Assembly (NCBI RefSeq): GCF_017562075.2
Contig: NC_054083.1
Location: 40,717,255 to 40,781,254 of the forward strand
Direction: 5' to 3'
Origin: Anopheles merus
Lineage: Eukaryota > Arthropoda > Insecta > Diptera > Culicidae
DNA: 64,000 nucleotides
Positions within the stretch are counted from its first letter, which is position 1, and every line of letters starts with the position of its first letter. The notes under the pieces are model-generated. The model was not told the origin of the DNA, made no database searches, and saw nothing but the letters and a program-made list of their open reading frames with translations. Both the position numbers and the translations under genes were made by a program. Positions 36,333 to 45,532 of this stretch are shown piece by piece.

Positions 36333-36405
36333 AATCCTCCCCGTCGCAGCTTTCTTCGCGGTAGGAGTCGTTTAATTCATCCCCCCGCCTACCGGGGGAG
36401 GATTA
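36333..36405. repeat. Short inverted repeat (about 73 bp) abutting the MITE
   Basis: AATCCTCCCC at the left returns as GGGGAGGATT at the right, with a second inner pair (cggtagg with cctaccg). The unit begins at the MITE's right-hand TA. It could be a separate tiny element or a structured host sequence. It has no tRNA-like T-loop. Confidence 0.5.
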
Positions 36406-37078
36406 CACGTTATGGTCAGCTTTATAAGAAAAGAAAATTTTAGTTCAAGACCGTGCTGTTAGACAATTGCCAAAAGTAATAAATCATTGCAGCTCTGCTA
36501 CACATAAACGCCACCCCCATTGCCTCAGAGACACGTGTCAATTCTTCCCCGTCACCGATGTTTGGTGTAGTGGCAAGAAGTGGTGGTTTGTGTGGAAAAC
36601 GCTTTCAATCTCTCCATCAACACGTTCCGGGTCGTGTTTGTTCGCATCGTGCGGTAAATAATATAACGATTTAATTGCACCGTATTGTCAACACATAGAG
36701 CCGTCGGTGGATCTCCATCAAATTAGATCTGCAAAAAATCGGAAAAAGTGTGGTGCATTGGTAGAAAAAGTTGTAGTTTTGTTCATGCGACTTAATGCTA
36801 TTCCACACAGCAGCGTGCGTGTCTGTACAGCCTTGGACAACTTCCAACAGGAAACGTTACCATCACCACGCCTAAGAAGGGGTTAAGAAGAGCCGAATTG
36901 CCTTTAACCAGCAAAGCACTAATGAACACACCTGCCAAATGTACAGAACTACCCCCGTTTTTCCGACGCTATACAACCAATGTTATGCACACGAACCACA
37001 TTCAACACAGAAATTAATAAGGATGCGTTGTTGCACGCATGCACGCACGTAATCACATACGCAAAACAGAGAAGACAA

Positions 37079-38488
37079 CTACGATTCAAATCGCTCAAAG
37101 CGACTACGATAGCGAGCGTACGAAGGATGATTAAAGTCGGAGTTGCTATAGTAACTACCACTACTACCGCCACCAGCACCACCACTACTGCTGTTGCCAA
37201 TGCCACCGCTACCAATGCGTGAACCGTACAGATGGCTACTTACGAATGCGGCCTGCTGTCCGCTGGCCGAACCACCTTCCAGCGGCGATGCACCTGCACC
37301 AACGCTCCCGCCAGACATTTGCTGCCGTGCGGCGTACAGTGGCATGCCCATGAACTTGGGTATTTCTTTGGCACTACCGGCGCTGCCGCCCGCATTGGCT
37401 CCGGCCGCTGCAGAGGAACCGGGCTGCAGTAAGCTGGCCCTTCGGCGCAGCCCAATTTCCGGCTTGCTGATCGACTGGTAGTTGAACAGCCCCTTGCCAA
37501 CCGGATCGGGCAGCACGGTCGGTAGCGGGTACCAGGCCCGGTACGTCACGAACCACGTCACGACGGCAATGATGCCGCTCAGCACCTTCTCCACCATCCG
37601 ATGATGGTACAGCATCGTGCCGACCAGCATTAGGTCCCACAGCAGCTGCAGCATCGTCATGCCGATGAAGAACAGCCGAATCGTGGGGGTGAAGCGATTG
37701 TAGAAGTACTTGAGCGCCTTCAGATCCTCGTCCTTTAGGTTCTTGAGCGGATTGGACGTCTGGGAGTTGTCGTTGTTGCTCCGGTTGTGCTCCTCGTTGC
37801 GCAGCAAATCTTTAATGCTTTCCCACCCGATGATGGGGCGCGCTTCCTCCATCAGCACCAGGCTGGAGTAGATCAGTATGAAGGCATGGCCGGAAATGTC
37901 AAACCCATTCCACAGGTGGCCCGCCTTCAGGCAGGGCGTTTTGGCATCGAACCCGCGCACACTGCACCGACCGTAGCTCGATTCGATCACGTTGAACAGC
38001 TTCGTCCACACGAACCAAAACACGGTCGCTATGCCGAGCCGGGGCAGATGGTTCCGGATCAGCCGCTGATTGTCGCCGCAGCAGATCGTGATCGAGGTCA
38101 TGGCCAGGTAGGGGAAGGCAAACAGCAGCGTCCAGGCCCAGCCCAGCTTGACGAAGTACACGTTGAACAGATTGTCCGTGCGGGCGAGGTATGTCTTGGG
38201 GTAGGGCAGAAAGTCCCCGATCAGGGACACGATGAACAAGGAGCCAAGGTACAGCGGCACCTTCAGGCTGGTGTCGAAGAAGATGATCTTTTTGCACACG
38301 TGCAGCACCATCATCGTGAGCACTTCCCGGATGGAGGTCGGTGTGGCGGTGGGTCTCGTGCCCTTTGCTTCCGCTCGTGCGGTCGTATCGTTTAACCCCT
38401 GGCGGAAGTTCATCTGTGGACGGGCCGCGTTGCCGCCCGCTGCTCCGGCGGCAGATGGCGTGTGGATTGGTTTTCGTTTGCTTGCCAT
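37079..38488 (-). CDS. Fitm: Fat storage-inducing transmembrane protein (FITM2-like)
   Basis: Single coding exon, 469 residues, ATG at 38488-38486. FIT proteins are ER membrane acyl-CoA diphosphatases needed for lipid-droplet formation and ER shape. Several membrane helices are visible (VPLYLGSLFIVSLIGDF, WTLLFAFPYLAMTSITICC, GIATVFWFVWTKLF, LFFIGMTMLQLLWDLMLVG, LSGIIAVVTWFVTYRAWY). The active-site histidines of the lipid-phosphatase-like fold are present in FDISGHAFILIYSS (His201) and TMLYHHRMVEKVLSG (His295/296). Human FITM2 has 262 residues; this one has a longer N-terminus and about 140 extra C-terminal residues rich in Gly, Ser and Ala, as in fly homologs. It is divergent from eIF3l, with about 1 kb between the two starts. 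Confidence 0.93.
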   Translation of the reverse strand: MASKRKPIHTPSAAGAAGGNAARPQMNFRQGLNDTTARAEAKGTRPTATPTSIREVLTMMVLHVCKKIIFFDTSLKVPLYLGSLFIVSLIGDFLPYPKTYLARTDNLFNVYFVKLGWAWTLLFAFPYLAMTSITICCGDNQRLIRNHLPRLGIATVFWFVWTKLFNVIESSYGRCSVRGFDAKTPCLKAGHLWNGFDISGHAFILIYSSLVLMEEARPIIGWESIKDLLRNEEHNRSNNDNSQTSNPLKNLKDEDLKALKYFYNRFTPTIRLFFIGMTMLQLLWDLMLVGTMLYHHRMVEKVLSGIIAVVTWFVTYRAWYPLPTVLPDPVGKGLFNYQSISKPEIGLRRRASLLQPGSSAAAGANAGGSAGSAKEIPKFMGMPLYAARQQMSGGSVGAGASPLEGGSASGQQAAFVSSHLYGSRIGSGGIGNSSSGGAGGGSSGSYYSNSDFNHPSYARYRSRFERFES

Positions 38489-39464
38489 CGGTGTTGCGTA
38501 CTGTTGTGCTGGCGGCTGCTGTTTGTTGGTATCGCTCTAAAACAAGGGGAAATAGGACGTTAACAGAATAAAGCCCTTTGTTGATCGGTTGCTTGACCGA
38601 TGCGGGGAATATTGATGACGAACAGAAAATGGAAAATGAAAAGGCAAACATCTCTCGATCGTAGTAAGCGGTGTGCGAAGCGAAAGGCGAGAAAGATGGT
38701 CCGAAATTAAAAATAAACACCAGCCACTTCACACGCACACGCGCAGGCATCGCAGTTGAGGGAGAGATTGAAACACGAGGAGTTCAAAGGCTCGCCCGTC
38801 CAGAGTTTTCACGTATCACAGACCCCTTCTCGCATTCCAAAAATAAAAAAGCCCACCCGATCAAAAAGGTGGCCCCAGAGGAGCGACCGCCGGATCGGAG
38901 CGCACAGGACACTTACATCACTGTTCTACAGCACGGCATTAACAGCGTTCGCACGGGGAGATGGTGAAACAAATTCGCCAGCAGATAGTGCCGCGGTTAT
39001 GCTCTGGCACGCACTTTTACGACACCTCACGCAGAAACACGGCCGATCGGTGTGGGTAATTAACAACATCTGAATTTCATATGACATTTGCACCCGCGGC
39101 CGAATGCTTCAAACGTGGATGCAAAGCGGGATGACGCGGGAGTCAAAGTCCAGGCGTGTGATTTTGCGAAGCGAAGGAATGATACGTACCGGTTGGAATA
39201 TTTTTTCTCTTTATTTTCAGCTATTTTCTGTGCAATCGCATTTCCTGTGTTGTTATTTGTTGATTTTTTTTTTATTTGCCATATCTTTCCTCTACGTACC
39301 TTGTGCGATTGGCATGACAGCAGCTTTGACAGCTGCCAGCGTATTGGCGTTTTCTGCTTTTTCCTCTTGCTACGAAGCAATCGGAATCGTTCGGTGTGTG
39401 AGCTGGTGTTTTGTGAAGAAAATCGTGAATTTCTCCCCGAAAGCGACCGCTACCAGCATCCAAG
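38489..39464. other. Shared promoter region of Fitm and eIF3l
   Basis: The 5'UTRs and promoters of two divergent genes lie here. A pyrimidine run ctttttcctctt near 39357 resembles a TOP-type start for eIF3l. No TATA box was seen and no additional coding exon is supported. Confidence 0.4.
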
Positions 39465-41212
39465 ATGTACTCGAACGAAGAACCATGGGAGGGTGTAAGT
39501 AAATCGTCACGAGTGACACGCTAAAATCTGCGCCCTGTTCCACCATCTGCCGAGCAGATCGTGGAAGAGAAATGCACCCCCCTTAAAACATAACCTAACT
39601 TTCCTGGAACCCCCGTTTGTAGGGCTACGATGAGTACGGCTATGAGATGGGCATGCCGGAGGATGGCATGTACGATCGGGGCTACTTCCCGATGCACGAG
39701 GACGTGAAGAAGTTCCTGATGTACTTCTGCACCGTCATCAAGGATGGGGTGGTGTACGAGATCCAGAATCTGTACGAAAACACCTTCCCGAAGCTGAGCG
39801 AGCAGCACTTCGAGAAGAAGGCCTGGCCGAGCGAGGAGGAGGTGGCGCACCTGGTCGACAACGACAACCTGTTCCTGATCCTGTACAAGGAGCTGTACTA
39901 CCGCCATCTGCACGCCCGCATCCAGGGCGGGCCGTCTCTCGAGCAGCGGCTGAACTCGTTCTACAACTACTGCAACTTCTTCAACTACATCCTGCCGTCG
40001 AAGGAGCCGGTGCAGCTGGAGCTGCCCGACATCTGGCTGTGGGAGCTGATCGACGAGTTCGTGTACCAGTTCCAGAACTTTGCGCAGTACCGCGCCCGGC
40101 TGACGGACAAGACGGACGAGGAGATGGACATGCTGCTGAACAACAACAGCAAGGTGTGGAACATCCTCTGCATCCTGAACGTGCTGCACTCGCTCGTGTC
40201 GATGTCGAAGATCAAGGACCAGCTGGAGGCGGCCGCGGCCGGCAAGGACCCGGAGGCGGTGGCGGGCGAGTTCGGGCGCCACTCGTTCTACAAGATGCTG
40301 GGCTACTTCAGCCTGGTCGGGCTGCTGCGCGTCCACTCGCTGCTCGGGGACTACCACCAGGCCATCAAGGTGCTGGAGCCGATCGAGATCCACAAGAAGA
40401 GCCAGTACTCGCACATTCCGTCGTGCCAGATCAGCACGTCGTACTATGTCGGGTTTGCGTACATGATGATGCGCCGCTACTCGGACGCGATCCGCACGTT
40501 CTCGTCGATCCTGCTGTACATCCAGCGCACCAAGCAGCTGTACAGCGCCCGCTCGTACCAGAACGACCAGATCAACAAGCAGACGGACCAGATGTACCAT
40601 CTGCTCGCCATCTGTCTGGTGCTGCACCCGCAGTGCATCGACGAGTCGATCCAGCAGGTGCTGCGCGAGAAGAACTACCACGACAACATGTACAAGATGC
40701 AGTGCGGCGATCTGGACGTGTTCCGCAACTTTTTCGTGTTCGCCTGTCCGAAGTTCGTGTCGCCGGTTCCGCCGCCGCCGGACGCACCGATCGAGGACTA
40801 CGTGAAGGATGCGCTCGAGCATCAGATCAACGTGTTCATGGACGAGGTGAAGCAGCAGCAGGAGCTGCCGACCATCCGGTCGTACCTGAAGCTGTACACC
40901 ACGCTGCCGATCATGAAGCTGGCCTCGTTCATGGACCGCAAGCCGCAGGACGAGGTGGACGAGCAGAAGCTCGAGAACCTGCTGACCCGGCTGCTGTGCT
41001 TCAAGCACAAGATGAAGAACGTCGTGTGGACGAAGGGTTCGAGCGGACTGGAGGGCAAGTTCCAGTCCGGTTCGGAGCTGGACTTTTACATCGACAAGGA
41101 CATGATCCACATCGCCGACACGAAGGTGTCGCACCGCTACGGTGACTTTTTCATTCGTAAGGTCATGAAGTTTGAAGACCTGAACCGCCGTCTGCACGCC
41201 ATCAAGGGTTAA
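39465..41212 (+). CDS. eIF3l: Eukaryotic translation initiation factor 3 subunit L
   Basis: Two exons, 39465-39494 (ten codons, MYSNEEPWEG) and 39623-41212, give 539 residues, which is the usual insect length. eIF3 binds the 40S subunit and promotes mRNA recruitment; subunit L is one of the PCI-domain subunits of its octameric core. Recognisable family sequences include YDRGYFPMHEDVKKFLMYFC, SFYNYCNFFNYIL, GYFSLVGLLRVHSLLGDYH, YMMMRRYSDAIRTFSSILLY, and the C-terminal PCI region ending KVMKFEDLNRRLHAIKG. Third codon positions are very rich in G and C compared with neighbouring genes, as expected of a highly expressed translation gene. The last bases of intron 1 (gtttgtag) and the phase-0 join fix the short first exon. 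Confidence 0.96.
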
Positions 41213-41476
41213 GTGACGGGGTGGAAAGGATAAGCAGTAGCAGCAGCAGCAGCAGCAGCACGATTTTCATTTCTATACAATATCTAGCAGCATACCCAGA
41301 TACACATTGCAAACAATTCAATATCTACGTTTAGTCGGTTTTTTGAGCGCCGCAGGAGAGAAGTGACGAGGAGGACGGACTGCAGCAAACTTATTCGTAC
41401 GCGAACAAGAGAGCAGGAAATCGTATTATAATTTTTAGAAATAGGGAGTCATCGGAGTGCACATTCGCAGTGCAGC

Positions 41477-41482
41477 AATAAA
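41477..41482 (+). terminator. Polyadenylation signal of eIF3l
   Basis: AATAAA (cagcaataaataatg) 265 bases after the stop codon and 270 bases before the next gene's start; the likely end of the eIF3l transcript. A CAG run lies near 41238. Confidence 0.6.
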
Positions 41483-41749
41483 TAATGTATTGCCATTGTG
41501 GAAGGCTCCCGGCCAAAGCGTTTACTGTGTGCGTGTTTCATTGATTTGAGAAATGTCAGAAAGCGAATAGGAATTGAATTTGAAATTCCAACACGATTGT
41601 TGAACGTCGACATTGAATGACGTTTTCCCGCCTGTCATGCTGCTTTGTTTATGTTTATGTCGACATAAGGGTCGCTTCCTTCGCCTCCAGTTGTTTGGAA
41701 GCCGCCGTGTTCACCTGATCTTCCTGCGCGGCGTACGGAATCATCCGGG

Positions 41750-43801
41750 ATGGCTCCATTCCGGCTGGAACACTTTCCAAATGTGTGTCGCATATGCTTG
41801 CAACACCAGCCGGATAATGTACTTACTTCAGTGGAATCGTTGCATTACAACCATGTGAAAATGATCGATGTGATAGACGAGCTGATGGGTCCCGTTTTAC
41901 CGGTGAGTAATGGAAAGATAATCTCCATCCGAAAATTGTTTAATAATCTTCATTTTACAGGAGCTTCATCACCATACTCCATCCGGTATTTGTGAATCAT
42001 GCTATACAGAACTGATCGCTTTCCTAAACTACCGAACTCGGCTAAAACTCGTTGGGAAGTTTATACATGCCCTGGTTCATTTGAGAAACGATCACACAGT
42101 ACCGCTGGAAAATCTCTATCGAGATCATCAGACGGAATTGTTATGTGTATTGCACGAGCTAAACATTACCGATACACTTGAGCTAGTCGTTCAAGATTTG
42201 ATAGATGCATTCAAGGTAGCGCAGGACTCAATGCATGATGCTGAACGAACTGAACAGAGCACGACATTACCCGAAATCCAGCAAACAACGAGCGACGATG
42301 TGAATGCAAGTTCAACGCCCGAAGAGTTTGAAATGTTTGAGTTGGATGAAGAAATGCTCCCCGCAGAAACGAACGATCGCAATGAAGATGATATTGCTGA
42401 AGACTCTGTCGACGTGTTGGAGGCAATAAGCGTTGCAAAATCGGCTGAAAGTAGGTCTACCAGAACCTTACGAAGTAGGCGACAGAAAGGAGAAATGCAT
42501 CACTGTCAACATTGTCCATTTACAACACATCTGCTGAAAGCGTTTAAGCTGCACACGAAGCAGCATGAAAGGTAATAGTAATGTGAAACCGTTTGCAATC
42601 GTTCGCTTCTAATGACTTTTTAACATTCTTTCAGCAAAGAACCCACCCAACACACCTGCAAGCGTTGCAACGAAACGTTCACCACAAAGCGCGACTTGCT
42701 GCAGCACAAACGGTCCACCCATCGGGATCACATGTGCGATACGTGCGGGTTAGCGTTCGACACCAAGTTTGCGCTGGAAACGCACCGCAAACGGCACGAA
42801 CCGGTACGCCCGTACAAGTGCGAATACTGCCCGCTGGAGTACTACACCAAGGCCGAACAGCTGCTGCACGTTCGCCGGCTGCATCTGAAAGCGTTCGAGG
42901 TAAGCTGCACCGAATGTGCGCTAACGTTCCGCACGAAGCAAATGCTTGCGCAGCATATGAAAACGCACACGAACCAACGGACGCACACGTGCACTGTTTG
43001 TGGGTTTAGCTTTAAATCACACACGCACCTGAACCGGCACACGAAGGAACTGCACCGGGGGGTGGTGTATGAGTGTGAGCATTGCAGTGCGTCGTACCGG
43101 CGCAAGGATAAGCTCCGAATGCACGTGGAAAAGATGCATAATGTGAGTGTGTGACGACCCCCTCATATTTCGGGATACACATTGTTAAAAGGGGACTTTA
43201 TCTTTCCAGATTCAAACGTACTTTGTCTGTGATATTTGTCTCCAATCGTACGATACGGATGAAAAGCTGCAAGAGCACAAAGCGCACCATCAAAATCCGA
43301 AAGATTTACAGTGTGGAGTGTGTCTGGGGGCGTACAAGACGAGGGAGGAATTCGACCACCATTTATGTATCACGTATCGGTAAGAAGGACGTAAATCCAT
43401 CGTGAATTCGCCATAAGCATCCTTCTCTTCATTACAGTGAAAACTACGTATGCTGCGAGCGCGATTTTAGGTATCACTTTTTCTACAACAAACACATGTT
43501 CCTGACGCACGGACAGCAGACGAACGTGCGCGTCAAACCCGCGGATGGTATGCTGCTGGGACAGTATCGTGCAAAGCGGGTAAGGTTCGAGGCGGAATAT
43601 GAAGGGCAGCTTCATGGGCAATTTATTGTTTTCATTGGCCATTTTCAGAAACAAGCAGAACGATGTCCAAAATGTGAGCAAGAATTCCCAACCCGACAGC
43701 AGAAGAAAAAACACATGCAAAGCTGTGGCGCGCTGGAGTACGAGGTCGTTGAAGTTTTTGCGCCCGAGGACAATGGGAGTGTTACCATGGGTGGGGAATA
43801 G
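41750..43801 (+). CDS. ZAD-type C2H2 zinc-finger protein, likely DNA-binding
   Basis: Six exons (41750-41902, 41961-42571, 42635-43142, 43210-43379, 43438-43579, 43649-43801) join in phase to 578 residues. The N-terminus has the paired cysteines of a zinc-finger-associated domain (VCRICLQHQ and GICESCYTEL), a dimerisation module abundant in insects. After an acidic linker there are about ten C2H2-type fingers, starting HCQHCPF (residue ~190) and including CKRCNETF, CDTCGLAF, CEYCPLEY, CTECALTF, CTVCGFSF, CEHCSASY and CDICLQSY. The last unit (CPKCEQEF...HMQSC) is C2HC and the two before it are irregular. The targets are unknown; ZAD proteins evolve quickly, so orthology is uncertain. The intron at 43580-43648 is in frame and free of stops, so retention would add 23 residues. 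Confidence 0.85.
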
Positions 43802-43917
43802 AATGATGAAATCGACCGTGATTATCATACTTCACAGAAAGACATGAAGTTTGGTGTTTTTTTCAGTTATGCGCTTATATTCTACTTATATTTATAGTTA
43901 TGAGCACTAATCACTAA

Positions 43918-44841
43918 TCACATGTTGCCTGCATCATCAGAATAGTCGCCCTTTCCTTTACGACCCTTTCTCCGGCGCTCCTTCTTCTTGCCTTTGGTAG
44001 AATTTGGATCAACGTTGTTCAACTTTTTGTTTTTCTTCTTTTGCTTCCCATTCTTGCCCGGCTTCGGTTTGAAGATCATGCGTGGTATGCCCAGATCGTA
44101 GTAGGTTAGCCGTTGCAGCTCATTCGCTCTACACCGTTGCTCATATTCCTTCCAAAGCGTCGGATAGTCGCCGTGGTCGTACGCGGTAAACAGGTACCGT
44201 ATCGCTTCGTCGATCTTGTTCCGCCGTTCGGGTGGCAATTCCTGCTTCCAGGGATCGGCGTTCATGCACAGGTCCATCTCATGGCGCAGATAGTTCAGGT
44301 GCGCACGGCCCTCGCGCAACCCGTACACGCCGAGCAGCAGCGTGTTGAGCTGGCGGCGTAAAGCTTCCCGCGCCTTGCGCTGACTGCTGTCGGTCGTCTG
44401 ATATTCGGCCAGCACACAGCGGATGCTCTTCTTTTCCCCTACCAGACCGCGCAGAAATTTGGCCATGTACAGCACCATTCGGTTGGAAAAGCGGGGCCCG
44501 GTTATGCTGTAGTATTTCTCATTTGCAGCATCATCCGCTGGAGGAGGGCGACGCGATGTTTGGGGCTGCTGCTGTCGTTGGGCTGGTACGAGGTCCTGTG
44601 ATGTTTGGGGCTGCTGCTGTCGTTGGGGCTGATGTTCTTGATGGAATGGTATGAAATCCGGCGAACAGTGGGACTGATGTTGCTTCGGTCGTTGTAATGG
44701 TTCGATGTTCTGCGATGAATGAGGCTGCTGTTCTGGCTGGAATGGTATGAAATCCGGCGACGAATGGGACTGTTGTCGTCGTTCAAAAGGTATGAAATCC
44801 TCCGATGCATTAGAGTCATACACCTGCCGTGCTGAACTCAT
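43918..44841 (-). CDS. 307-aa protein repeating the C-terminal domain of the neighbouring zinc-knuckle gene
   Basis: Single exon, ATG at 44841-44839. Residues ~20-95 are Gln/His/Ser-rich and contain a loose repeat of about 15 residues built on (P/E)DFIPF, three clear copies and two decayed ones. Residues ~115-250 form a predicted helical domain that aligns with residues ~1441-1578 of the zinc-knuckle protein next door: LLLGVYGLREGR against LLFGVYGMREGR, DEAIRYLFTAYDHGDY against NEAIRYIFTGYDHKDY, and LQRLTYYDLGI against LRRITFFDLEV. The tail (254-297) is strongly basic, suggesting nuclear or RNA-binding function. No zinc knuckles are present. I do not recognise the domain. The gene points tail-to-tail at the ZAD gene, 116 bases from its stop. 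Confidence 0.75.
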   Translation of the reverse strand: MSSARQVYDSNASEDFIPFERRQQSHSSPDFIPFQPEQQPHSSQNIEPLQRPKQHQSHCSPDFIPFHQEHQPQRQQQPQTSQDLVPAQRQQQPQTSRRPPPADDAANEKYYSITGPRFSNRMVLYMAKFLRGLVGEKKSIRCVLAEYQTTDSSQRKAREALRRQLNTLLLGVYGLREGRAHLNYLRHEMDLCMNADPWKQELPPERRNKIDEAIRYLFTAYDHGDYPTLWKEYEQRCRANELQRLTYYDLGIPRMIFKPKPGKNGKQKKKNKKLNNVDPNSTKGKKKERRRKGRKGKGDYSDDAGNM

Positions 44842-45532
44842 CGCTTATGTTTCTTCTATCATCAAGCACTAGTACCGGTTTAGGCTCTTTCGGTTCCTAT
44901 TCTGTCGATATCTATTAACCAAGCGTTCCAACAGCTTCTCGGCCTCTGTTACCTACGAATCTACGGGTGAAGTTATACACCTTCCAAAGCTGTAGCTTTT
45001 GGATATGATTAATAATATGATCTTTCCCGTGTTGGATATTCCGTACTTGCGGTACTTGCGAACTGAATGCGAATGCAAGAAAATTTGTGGAATGGTGCCC
45101 CGGTCTCGACCGTTTATGTGATATGCTTGATTTCTTGCTCATCGTTCCCGCTGTCCTGTCATTCAAATTGACCGTTATAACGTCCGTAAAAAAGTTGCCT
45201 TCCCAATTTCTATTAAATCACACACATTTTGCAGTATTCTAGAAAAATATACATTGCACGAGGGAAATAAGTTGTTTGCCCATCAACGAGGCGTTACGAG
45301 GCGAACAACATGCACAAGAGTGAAATCAACAACATGCTAAACCGTAACTCTTCCGACTAAATCGTGAACGCATCTTAAGCGGTGTCATCAGTTGCAATCG
45401 AAAAACCAAAAAATCAAAAACAAAAAAAACTGTTGCGTATTTATCGTACACTTTCATGAGCGCCTGTATTTCTGCTACCAACTCTCATGAACGGTGACAG
45501 GGTTTCTTTCGCGAAAGCCACCACCTCTCTCA
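44842..45532. other. Intergenic stretch between the two paralogous minus-strand genes
   Basis: AT-rich, no conserved exon. It should contain the promoter of the 307-residue gene and the 3'UTR of the zinc-knuckle gene. Confidence 0.4.

Larger units (their letters stand above)
35615..37078. other. Convergent 3' region between Gdap1 and Fitm
   Basis: The two genes point towards each other here. The sequence is AT-rich, with AATAAA-like sites soon after the Gdap1 stop (aataaataataaaa near 35819). It contains a MITE and an adjoining small hairpin. No coding exon is supported. Confidence 0.5.

Noticed and set aside
36333..36405. tRNA or snRNA reading of the small inverted repeat
   Set aside because: Seven-base closing stem is suggestive but there are no T-loop, D-loop or anticodon features.
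39521..41197. 558-codon minus-strand open frame
   Set aside because: Exact antisense shadow of eIF3l; Val/Leu/Arg/His-rich reverse reading of a GC-biased gene.
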